DNA of 64,000 bases from MM2 sp035460165. Lineage in GTDB: Bacteria > Pseudomonadota > Gammaproteobacteria > Burkholderiales > Methylophilaceae. The DNA lies in NCBI GenBank assembly GCA_035460165.1, contig DATHWW010000005.1, positions 124,001-188,000 on the forward strand, in the 5' to 3' direction. Under the pieces are notes generated by a model, which saw nothing but the letters and a program-made list of their open reading frames with translations, made no database searches and had not been told where the DNA came from. Shown here piece by piece: positions 43,062 to 50,341 of the stretch. Position numbers and translations under genes: made by a program. The first letter of the stretch is position 1; every line of letters starts with the position of its first letter.

Positions 43062-44222
43062 TTATAACCGATTTTTACAAAAAATCACTAGGTTAGACGC
43101 GAGGCCCGAAGCCTCGAAAAAGTGTTCCGCCCAGGCCGCAGCATTCTGCTCGAAGGTTTCCAAATGGCTTGCAAAATCCTCCCACGCAAGGCTGTCGAAC
43201 CCGTTCCATCCGAGCTGAAAAGCGCGCATCGCGGCGGATGCCTGCTCGGGCAGAATTAGGCAGTACAAATCGAGAAACGCGTCCAGCTTGGGCCGGTGCG
43301 CGTTTTCTTCCTGCGGATAGATTTGCCACACTAGCGGACGCGCGGCCCATTGGGCGCGGACAAAGGAGTCCTCCCCGCGTACGAAATTACAATCGCACAG
43401 CCATAACAGGCGGTCGTAATCGTCTTGCGGCAGAAAGGGCAGGACGTGCAGGGTCAGGTTACCGCGCTGCAAAACGTCGCCGGGGTGGAGGGATGCCGCG
43501 CCGAAATGCGACGCAGTGCGCGTTAGAGCCTTGCCGACCGGCAGCAGGCAACGCACCGGGCGGGTGGAGGCTTCCCACGCTGTCAGTAGTTCACCGATCG
43601 GTGCCGTGTCGTAACAGAACAGGGAGACCAGGATTTCCTGCGGGTCGGCTGGCGGCAGGGAGAGGGATTGCCGGAAAACTTCCGATGACGCCCGAAAGGC
43701 ATCGCGCGCTTCGAGCAGTCCTTTTTCACGCAACAGGCCGCCCGTGCCCGGCGTGAAGCCGGGAAAGAAAAAATATTTCGTCAACTTAAGGCGCGGATGC
43801 GGCGACGGCAGCGTGTGGCAGCTTTCCACCCAGGCTTCCGCACTGAGGTATTCGAGATTGATCCATACCGGCGGTTTTTCGCGCTGCGCCATCGCCGCTT
43901 CGTATCGTTCCGGCAGCTGGCAGCCGAAGGCTTCGATGACGACATCGGCTACTTCGGTTTCCGCGAAGTGGCTGCTCCAGCGGCAGATCTGCACGCCGCA
44001 GGATAATTGGGAGGCTAGCGTGGAGTCGATTTGCGGATTGAGCGGTCGCAGGCGTTCGATATCGTCCACCCATAACCGCACTGCCAATCCGTGCTCCGCT
44101 GCCAATTGCCGCGCCAGCCGCCAGCAGACGCCAATGTCGCCAAAATTGTCGATGACGGCGCAGAAAATATCCCAGCGTTGAATCTTGGTGTTCAAATGTA
44201 ATTTTTCTTTCAGTTCAAGCAC
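43062..44222 (-). CDS. earP: EF-P arginine-32 rhamnosyltransferase
   Basis: 386 aa GT-B enzyme. N-terminal motif IDNFGDIGVCWRLARQL carries D25 and D29, equivalent to the catalytic/activating Asp residues of Pseudomonas EarP. The donor-binding domain has NFVRGEDSFVRAQWAARPLVWQIYPQ, whose Arg-Gly-Glu-Asp phrase contacts dTDP-rhamnose. It transfers rhamnose from dTDP-rhamnose to Arg32 of EF-P. Upstream of efp by 39 bp on the same strand. Start MLELKEKLHL at 44222; internal Met starts are unlikely. Confidence 0.96.
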   Translation of the reverse strand: MLELKEKLHLNTKIQRWDIFCAVIDNFGDIGVCWRLARQLAAEHGLAVRLWVDDIERLRPLNPQIDSTLASQLSCGVQICRWSSHFAETEVADVVIEAFGCQLPERYEAAMAQREKPPVWINLEYLSAEAWVESCHTLPSPHPRLKLTKYFFFPGFTPGTGGLLREKGLLEARDAFRASSEVFRQSLSLPPADPQEILVSLFCYDTAPIGELLTAWEASTRPVRCLLPVGKALTRTASHFGAASLHPGDVLQRGNLTLHVLPFLPQDDYDRLLWLCDCNFVRGEDSFVRAQWAARPLVWQIYPQEENAHRPKLDAFLDLYCLILPEQASAAMRAFQLGWNGFDSLAWEDFASHLETFEQNAAAWAEHFFEASGLASNLVIFCKNRL

Positions 44223-44272
44223 TTTTTGTAGTTTAATGGCGCCTTTTGAATGACGGGAATGCCAGCGGAATC

Positions 44273-45259
44273 ATGAGCGACCGGTTGAACAGAACATCCA
44301 TCTGCAGTGTGATTTTTATCAATATCGTCGATTACGGGCAAGCGGCGGTGGATGACCAGATTGCGCTTAAAAGCCGCTTCAATGCGCTGATCAACGAGGC
44401 CGTCAAGGATGTGGCGCAGAATGATCGCATCATACTCGATACCGGTGACGGAGCGGCAATCGCGCTGCTGGGCGCGCCGGAAGAGGCGCTATTCGTCGCG
44501 CTGACCATACGCGACGGCGTCATGCAGGATAAGCAACAATATCCCGAACGCTTTTTCTCCATTCGCGCGGGCATCAATCTCGGCCCGGTGCGCGTGGTCA
44601 ATGACTTGAACGGCATGCTGAACGTGCTCGGCGATGGAATCAATGCCGCCCAGCGCGTGATGAGTTTCGCCCAGCCCAACGCGATACTGGTTTCGCGTTC
44701 CTATTTCGAGATTGCGTCGCGCCTGAGCACGGAAATCGGCGCCATGTTTACGTATTACGGGGTCAAGACGGACAAATACGTGCGCGAGCATGAAATCTAT
44801 ATCGTCCAGAATGGGCAGGCTGAGGCGCAAGTCATCCCAGAGGAGCCGGTTGAAGTTGAAGGACAGGTAGCCCGCCTATTGGCGGCTTGTCGCAAGCGCT
44901 GGGTGCCGGCGACCGCAAGCATCGCGCTTCTGGCCGTGGTGTGGGGAATATGGGTGAGCATGCCTCCCTCTGCCGACGCGAATGAGGGAAATATCGCGGA
45001 GAACGGGCAGAAGAGTGAGGCGCAAGAGTCCGCGCAGGCTATGCCGGAGAATAAAGCTGCGGCGCTCGAAAAGAGCGGGGCGAAGCAAACAAAGACCGCT
45101 TCGCGCCCGGTACGGCATAAGCGAGCATCGGATCAGGCGTCTGTACAGCAAGAGCCAGCGGGCGCACAGCAGTCCAAGCAAACACAGTCGTCCGTGCAGG
45201 AAGGGAAAAGTAGCGTTTTATGCTCGGATGCACAGCGCATGCTGAAACAGTGTAATTGA
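44273..45259 (+). CDS. Class III nucleotide cyclase-like membrane protein 1
   Basis: 328 aa from the ATG at 44273 (MSDRLNRTSICSVIF). Cytoplasmic cyclase homology domain (about 8-185), one membrane helix (about 213-233) and a long periplasmic Ala/Gln/Lys tail ending CSDAQRMLKQCN. Compared with class III cyclases, the first metal Asp is Asn (VIFINIVDYG in place of F-x-D-I-x-G), the second metal Asp is kept (DTGDG), the substrate Lys/Asp pair is Leu/Asn, and the transition-state Asn and Arg are kept (GDGINAAQR). It may therefore be inactive alone. A paralogue follows at 45562. Divergent from earP. Confidence 0.8.
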   Translation: MSDRLNRTSICSVIFINIVDYGQAAVDDQIALKSRFNALINEAVKDVAQNDRIILDTGDGAAIALLGAPEEALFVALTIRDGVMQDKQQYPERFFSIRAGINLGPVRVVNDLNGMLNVLGDGINAAQRVMSFAQPNAILVSRSYFEIASRLSTEIGAMFTYYGVKTDKYVREHEIYIVQNGQAEAQVIPEEPVEVEGQVARLLAACRKRWVPATASIALLAVVWGIWVSMPPSADANEGNIAENGQKSEAQESAQAMPENKAAALEKSGAKQTKTASRPVRHKRASDQASVQQEPAGAQQSKQTQSSVQEGKSSVLCSDAQRMLKQCN

Positions 45260-45267
45260 TAAGCTTG

Positions 45268-45303
45268 GCCGGTAGCTGGGTTGACTATTTGTACCCTACC
45301 GGC
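45268..45303. promoter_or_regulatory. Inverted repeat around a -35 box
   Basis: GCCGGTAG (45268-45275) and CTACCGGC (45296-45303) are perfect reverse complements bracketing the candidate -35 TTGACT at 45281. A repressor or activator dimer bound there would control the riboswitch transcript. Alternatively a hairpin, but no T-run follows. Confidence 0.4.
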
Positions 45304-45310
45304 AAAAATT
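45281..45310 (+). promoter_or_regulatory. Candidate sigma-70 promoter for riboswitch transcript
   Basis: TTGACT at 45281-45286 and an A-rich -10 candidate (AAAAAT at 45304-45309) with a 17-base spacer. The predicted start would fall near 45316, just where the riboswitch aptamer begins. Confidence 0.4.
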
Positions 45311-45316
45311 AGATCG

Positions 45317-45402
45317 CTTGATAAGGGCAAACCCGTCGTAAGACGGGGACGCAAAGTTACCGGTCGGAAGGAGCAAAGCTCCACGATGGCGGAACTGCCA
45401 AG
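45317..45402 (+). ncRNA. Cyclic di-GMP-I (GEMM-I) riboswitch
   Basis: Contains both conserved GEMM blocks in order: AAGGGCAAACC (45323-45333) and GGGACGCAAAG (45346-45356), separated by hairpin P2 CGTC-GTAA-GACG with a GNRA loop. The second arm, P3, has the hairpin GGAG-CAAA-GCTCC (about 45369-45382) and closes near GGCGGAACTGCC. CTTG (45317-45320) pairs with CAAG (45399-45402) as P1. The third G of AAGGG corresponds to G20 of Vc2, which selects c-di-GMP; cGAMP-selective GEMM-Ib RNAs have A there. It lies in the 5' leader of the cyclase-like gene at 45562, about 160 bases upstream of its start. Confidence 0.85.
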
Positions 45403-45530
45403 TAATGTAAATGTGATTCCCCCATTTTCTTTGCAGTCACGCTTCCCGCGGCCGGTCCAGGGGTTTGTACCGATTGGAATTCACCGGAGTGGAAATCATC
45501 ATCCTGTTATTTGCTGAGTGCGCCTTGGCC

Positions 45531-45550
45531 GCGGCTTCGGTTGCAGCCGC
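45531..45550 (+). promoter_or_regulatory. Hairpin just upstream of the start codon of cyclase-like gene 2
   Basis: GCGGCT (45531-45536), loop TCGGTTGC, AGCCGC (45545-45550); the ATG is at 45562. No T-run, so it is not a terminator. Possibly it controls translation as the expression platform of the riboswitch. No canonical ribosome site is visible between the hairpin and the ATG. Confidence 0.35.
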
Positions 45551-45561
45551 TGGATGACCGT

Positions 45562-46476
45562 ATGCGTACGCGGCTGAACAAAACCTCAATCTGCAGCATA
45601 TTGTGCGTCGATATCGTCGGCCATTCACGCCGGCCCGATGCTGAGCAGATCATGCAAAAGGAGCGTTTCAATGCGCTGGTCGAGGCTTCGCTCGAAGGCG
45701 TGCCGAAAAACGATCGCGCTATTCTGGATACCGGCGACGGCGTGCTGATTGCATTTTTCGGCGCGCCGGAGGATGCGCTGACCGTGGCATTGCTCATCCG
45801 CGACGGGATTGTGGAAGACAGTAGTCAGCATCCGCAGCATCCTATTGCATTGCGTACGGGCATCAATCTCGGTCCGGTGCGCGTCGTTCCCGATATCAAT
45901 GGCGCGCTCAATATCGTCGGCGACGGGCTGAATGCGGCGCAGCAGGTCATGAGCTTTTCCGCGCCGGATCGCATCCTGGTGTCGCGCTCATATTACGAAA
46001 TTGTTTCTCCGGAAAATCCCGACATACTCAGGATGCTGTCCTATTTCGGCATCAAGATCGACAAGGACGAACGCGAGCACGAAATGTATATCGTGGATCT
46101 CGTAGGGAGCAAAGAGGGTGCAGGCTGGCTTGAGGTGTTGGCAAAGTTTGTACCGGCAGACGCGACTCCTGTGTTCTGGCTGAGCGCCGGGGTATTTGGC
46201 TTACTTTTCTGCTTGGTCGTGGGCGCTATGCGGATGTATAGCGGTGAAGAGGCTGTGTCGAATGAAGTTCCGCTTGCAGCGGCGGTGGAAAGCGTGGTGC
46301 CGCTTGAGCCAGCTCCTGAAAAGAAGGAAATCACGGCGCAAGTCGAGCATCGGAAACGAAAAACGGCCGGCAATGCACCCGAGCAGTTGCCTCATGCGCA
46401 AGAGCCGGAATCTGCGCGGGAGACGGCCTCCGCTTCATGCACCGAGGCCGCGCGCGTGCTGACCCAATGCCACTGA
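45562..46476 (+). CDS. Class III nucleotide cyclase-like membrane protein 2 (riboswitch-controlled)
   Basis: 304 aa from the ATG at 45562, chosen by alignment to the paralogue at 44273 (MRTRLNKTSICSILCVDIVG). Same layout: cyclase homology domain (about 8-185), one helix (about 207-228), periplasmic tail ending CTEAARVLTQCH. Both metal Asp residues are present (CVDIVG, DTGDG), the substrate pair is Leu/Asn, and the transition-state Arg is Gln (GDGLNAAQQ). It is preceded by a c-di-GMP riboswitch and followed by convergent greB 4 bp away. A regulatory nucleotide cyclase, a nucleotide sensor or half of a heterodimer are all possible. Confidence 0.8.
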   Translation: MRTRLNKTSICSILCVDIVGHSRRPDAEQIMQKERFNALVEASLEGVPKNDRAILDTGDGVLIAFFGAPEDALTVALLIRDGIVEDSSQHPQHPIALRTGINLGPVRVVPDINGALNIVGDGLNAAQQVMSFSAPDRILVSRSYYEIVSPENPDILRMLSYFGIKIDKDEREHEMYIVDLVGSKEGAGWLEVLAKFVPADATPVFWLSAGVFGLLFCLVVGAMRMYSGEEAVSNEVPLAAAVESVVPLEPAPEKKEITAQVEHRKRKTAGNAPEQLPHAQEPESARETASASCTEAARVLTQCH

Positions 46477-46480
46477 AAGC

Positions 46481-46972
46481 CTATTGCGGGGCTGTATAAC
46501 TCACGGCGATGATTTCGTACTCCTCCTCGCCTCCGGGCGTCTCCAGCCGCACCGTATCGCCTTCGCCTTTTTTCATCAGTGCACGTGCAAGGGGCGAAAT
46601 CCAGCTGATGTAGCCCATGCCCGGATCGAGTTCGTCCTGGCCGACGATGCGATAGGTGTGTTCGGTGTCGTGGGTGAGCGAGTACAACGTCACCCAAGCG
46701 CCAAAAAATACCTTGTCCAACCCTTGCTGCCGCGCCGGGTCCACCACTTCTGCCGTATCCATGCGTTTCATCAGGAAGCGCAGCCGCGAGTCGATCTGGC
46801 GCAGGCGCTTCTTCCCGTAAATATAGTCCCCGTTCTCGCTGCGGTCGCCGTTGCCGGCGGCCCAGGCCACGTCGCTGACGACCTTGGGGCGCTCGACCTT
46901 ATAGAGCTGGTCGAATTCTTCCTTGAGGACGGCATAGCCTTCCGGGGTGATGTAATTTTTGGATTCACTCAT
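46481..46972 (-). CDS. greB: Transcription elongation factor GreB
   Basis: 163 aa, GreA/GreB family. N-terminal coiled coil (residues about 8-75, with acidic tip residues in GNGDRSENGDYIYGKKRL) that enters the RNA polymerase secondary channel to stimulate RNA cleavage, and a C-terminal FKBP-like domain (RALMKKGEGDTVRLETPGGEEEYEI). The tip sequence and basic patch favour GreB over GreA. Convergent with the cyclase-like gene. Confidence 0.94.
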   Translation of the reverse strand: MSESKNYITPEGYAVLKEEFDQLYKVERPKVVSDVAWAAGNGDRSENGDYIYGKKRLRQIDSRLRFLMKRMDTAEVVDPARQQGLDKVFFGAWVTLYSLTHDTEHTYRIVGQDELDPGMGYISWISPLARALMKKGEGDTVRLETPGGEEEYEIIAVSYTAPQ

Positions 46973-47056
46973 GATGGAGCTATTTTAGTGGGTTTCATCC
47001 GCAGTGCCGCAAAATGGCGGAAATACGCTCTCAATGCGGAGGATGAAGCAAGGCGC

Positions 47057-49918
47057 TCACATCTTGCTGCGCAGCAGCTTTTCGAATTCCCTGGGCGGCA
47101 TCGGTTTGCCGATATGGTAACCCTGTGCCTGGTCGCACCCAAGGTCTTGCAGCAGCGTCAGGATATCCTGATCCTCCACGCCTTCGGCAAGCACTTGGAG
47201 GCCGAGATTATGCGCGAGTTCCACCGTGGAGCGCACGATGATGGCGTCGAGCTCATCGACCAGCATGTCCTTGACGAAAGACTGGTCGATCTTGAGCTTG
47301 TCCACATCCAGCTGCTTGAGGTAGGAGAGGTTGGAATAACCCGTGCCGTAGTCGTCGATCGACAAGCGTACGCCGAGGCTGTTCAGCTGGTTGAGTTGCT
47401 TGCGGGTGTGCTGCGTGTCCTGGATCAGCACCGATTCGGTCAGCTCGATCTCCAGGTGGGTGGGATCGAGGCCGGACGCGGCGAGCGCTTCGTTGACGCT
47501 GTCGAGTATCCTGCCGCGCTTGAATTGCAGCGCCGAAATGTTGACCGCGACGGTGAGCTGCGGCAGGCCGGCGTTGACCCATTCCTGGGCTTGCCGGCAG
47601 GCTTCGCGCAGCACCCAGGCGTCGATATTGAGGATGAAGCCGGTTTCTTCCGCCAAGGGGATGAATTTGGCGGGCGGTACCCAGCCATCTTCTGCACTTT
47701 TCCAGCGCAACAGCGCTTCGCAGCCGATGATGGCGTGATCCTGCAACGAAATCAGCGGCTGGTAATGCAATACGAACTCGCCGTGCTCCATCGCCTGACG
47801 CAGCTTGTTCTGCAGCTTCAGGCGTTCCGCCGCGTTGGCGTTCATCGATTCGTCGTAGAAATGGCAGTTGTTGCGGCCGCTTTCCTTGGCGTGATACATC
47901 GCGGTGTCGGCGTTCTGCATCAGCGTGGCGATTTCGCGGCCGTCATCCGGATACAGGCTGATGCCGATGCTGAAAGAGGTGGAGAGCTGGTGTCCGTCGA
48001 TGACGAAAGGCTCGCGCAGCGTTTCGAGAATTTTCTCGGCGATGATGGTGGCGGCATTGCTGTCGAATATGTCGGGCAGCACGATGACGAATTCGTCGCC
48101 GCCCTGGCGGCTGATGGTATCGGTTTCGCGCACGCAGGATTTCAGGCGATCCACCACTGCGACCAGCAGGTCGTCGCCGACATGGTGGCCGAGGCTGTCG
48201 TTGACCTGTTTGAACCGGTCGAGATCGAGGAACATCAGCGCGACGCGGTGCTTCTCGCGCTCTGCCAGGTTGATCGCCTGTTGCAGCCGGTCGAGCAGGA
48301 GCAAGCGATTAGGCAGCTTGGTCAGTGTGTCGTGATGGGCAAGAAATTCGATGTGTTTCAGCGTCGCCTTATGCTCGCTGATGTCGGCAAAAATGGCGAC
48401 AAAATGCGTTAAATTCCCATCATTGTCGCGGATCGAGCTGATATTGGTCCATAACGGGAAAATCTCGCCGTTCTTGCGGCGGTTCCATAATTCGCCCTGC
48501 CAGGAGTCGCGCACGTTCAGGCTTTCCCACATGTTGCGGAAAAAAGCCTTGTCATGCCTGCCGGAGGCTAACATCGCGGGATCGCGATCGAGCACGTCCT
48601 CCCGCGAGTAGCCGGTTACGTCGGTAAATGCACGGTTAACCGAAACGATATGGTTTTCCGCATCGGTAATCACGATGGCTTCGCGTGTGCTTTCGATGAC
48701 TTGGCCGGTCAGCCGCAGGTGATCTTCGGCCTTCTTGATGCTGGTGATGTCCTGCAGGTTTTCGATGACGGCGATCAGTTTGCCGTCGTTGCCGTAAATC
48801 GGCGTCGCGTCGAACATCAGGTAGCGATCCTGGCCGTTCAACTTGGGAAACCAGCTTTCCGCGTGGAAGCTATAGGCATTGAAAACCGAAGCCCCGACGA
48901 TTTGGTAGTACTCCCCGGCCTGATCGCTCTTGCCGTCCAGTACCAGGTCGGCGAGGCAGGGGCGAGGCCTGGAATAAAAGCCGCGCCATGCATCGGTGGT
49001 GCCTACGATGTCGATGGCCTTGATGCCCGTCAGCATTTCGCAGGCGCGATTCCAGATGATGACGCGATGATCCTTGTCGAGGATGAACAGCGGAATGGTG
49101 ACCGATTGGATGACATCCTCGGAAAACTTGCGTTCGCGGCCCAGCGCTTCGCGATCGGTAGCCAGATCATCGGCCATGCGGTCGATGGCTTGGCCCAACA
49201 GGCCGATTTCGTCGGGTTTGACCAGCCCCGAACGTGCGCTCATTTCGCCGCTGGCAATGCGGCTGGCGATGGATACTAGCCGCTCCGTGCGCCGCGAAAC
49301 GAGCGCGTCGATCAGCATGCCGAGCAGGATTGCTGCGGCAAGGGAGAGACCGAGGAAACGGAACGCCTTCTCCATGGCATGGCGTCGCGCGTGGGCCAGG
49401 GGTTCGCCCAGGTCGTACTCCACGAACAAGGTACCCCAGCGTTGGCGTGGGCTTGCTCCGGATGATTGCATGCCCAGCGGCAAGGGATAATAGCCGTAGA
49501 GCAGCGTTTCCTCATCGTTGCCCAGGATTTCGCCGCGCTGGTTTTTATGCGCGAGCAAGGCGAGTTCTGGGCGATATGGCGAAACCGCAGATGCCGCTTT
49601 TCCCAGCCATCCGCTGTCTGAGGCTTGCAATACCTGGTTTTGCTCGTCCACCAGCAGCAGCCGTCGAATATTGGTATGCAAGGCGGTGGTCGGGATCCGG
49701 CTTTCCCCCTGTAACATGCTCTCTTCGAAGGTGTCGTTGGCGATCATGCCGTCCAGCTGCAGCATCATGATCTGCAGCATATCGCGGTTTTCGCTGACAA
49801 TACGCTCCGCCGTGTCGCGCTGATGGTCTGCCGAAATCAGGATCGCCACGATGGCCGACAAGCTGACGAAAGCAAGCGGAATCTGGATGCGCAGGCGGGA
49901 AAAAAATGGAGGTGTCAC
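47057..49918 (-). CDS. Sensor HAMP-PAS-PAS-GGDEF-EAL bifunctional c-di-GMP enzyme
   Basis: 953 aa. Two membrane helices (about residues 10-30 and 190-215) enclose a periplasmic sensor domain of about 160 aa. HAMP (IASRIASGEMSARSG) then two PAS domains (about 265-390 and 400-520) follow, then GGDEF (RQGGDEFVIVL, with inhibitory site RETD) and EAL (CEALLRWKS, ELTESVLIQ, IDDYGTGYSNLSYLKQL, AEGVEDQDI). All catalytic motifs look complete. It could respond to a periplasmic ligand and set local c-di-GMP, perhaps read out by the riboswitch 2.5 kb away. Start MTPPFFSRLRIQ at 49918. Confidence 0.95.
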   Translation of the reverse strand: MTPPFFSRLRIQIPLAFVSLSAIVAILISADHQRDTAERIVSENRDMLQIMMLQLDGMIANDTFEESMLQGESRIPTTALHTNIRRLLLVDEQNQVLQASDSGWLGKAASAVSPYRPELALLAHKNQRGEILGNDEETLLYGYYPLPLGMQSSGASPRQRWGTLFVEYDLGEPLAHARRHAMEKAFRFLGLSLAAAILLGMLIDALVSRRTERLVSIASRIASGEMSARSGLVKPDEIGLLGQAIDRMADDLATDREALGRERKFSEDVIQSVTIPLFILDKDHRVIIWNRACEMLTGIKAIDIVGTTDAWRGFYSRPRPCLADLVLDGKSDQAGEYYQIVGASVFNAYSFHAESWFPKLNGQDRYLMFDATPIYGNDGKLIAVIENLQDITSIKKAEDHLRLTGQVIESTREAIVITDAENHIVSVNRAFTDVTGYSREDVLDRDPAMLASGRHDKAFFRNMWESLNVRDSWQGELWNRRKNGEIFPLWTNISSIRDNDGNLTHFVAIFADISEHKATLKHIEFLAHHDTLTKLPNRLLLLDRLQQAINLAEREKHRVALMFLDLDRFKQVNDSLGHHVGDDLLVAVVDRLKSCVRETDTISRQGGDEFVIVLPDIFDSNAATIIAEKILETLREPFVIDGHQLSTSFSIGISLYPDDGREIATLMQNADTAMYHAKESGRNNCHFYDESMNANAAERLKLQNKLRQAMEHGEFVLHYQPLISLQDHAIIGCEALLRWKSAEDGWVPPAKFIPLAEETGFILNIDAWVLREACRQAQEWVNAGLPQLTVAVNISALQFKRGRILDSVNEALAASGLDPTHLEIELTESVLIQDTQHTRKQLNQLNSLGVRLSIDDYGTGYSNLSYLKQLDVDKLKIDQSFVKDMLVDELDAIIVRSTVELAHNLGLQVLAEGVEDQDILTLLQDLGCDQAQGYHIGKPMPPREFEKLLRSKM

Positions 49919-49963
49919 AGGTTGGCGCCCTTAATTTTTGTAATACTTAACAAGTATCGTAAT

Positions 49964-50236
49964 TTAGAGCCTATTTCAGTAGTTTCCATCCCCCGCGCCG
50001 TTAGTCTGCGGGATGCAGTGCAAGGCGTGGGCTGCGCGGTGTAGTCATTCTCCACAAGCAGCCCGCAACGCGGCAATGCGCCCGCAGACTAACGGCCCTC
50101 CGGGTTGAGTTCGGGCCCGGCGTCTGCGGCGTTGCGCCGCTTGCCAAGGGACCGGCCATAGGCTGCGCGTCGCGCCTTGCATCCATCCAGGCCCGGACTC
50201 AACGCGGGGGATGGAAACTACTGAAATAGGCTCTTG
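49964..50236. mobile_element. MITE-like element family A, copy 2
   Basis: 267-bp element 49967-50233; termini GAGCCTATTTCAGTAG... are perfect over about 31 bp. Flanks TTA (49964-49966) and TTG (50234-50236), a near-match for a 3-bp duplication. Same orientation as copy 1 and closely similar along its length. It lies upstream of the AddB-like gene and of the divergent GGDEF-EAL gene, so it may influence either promoter. Confidence 0.85.
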
Positions 50237-50341
50237 GTGCGCCTGAACCGATTCAGGCAAGGTAATGCTCAGGAGTGGCCGTGCCCCGCATCACCGAATA
50301 TTCGACCAATTTTGCTGGGTATTCTATATCAGGAGAGGGAT

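Noticed and set aside
45268..45303. Intrinsic terminator after cyclase-like gene 1
   Set aside because: The stem GCCGGTAG/CTACCGGC has a 20-base loop and is followed by A-rich, not T-rich, sequence.
45290..45402. cGAMP-selective (GEMM-Ib) riboswitch
   Set aside because: The position equivalent to Vc2 G20 is G (45327), which favours c-di-GMP, though only binding tests can settle it.
46484..48412. 642-codon open frame on the + strand
   Set aside because: Antisense to greB and the GGDEF-EAL gene; no recognisable domain.
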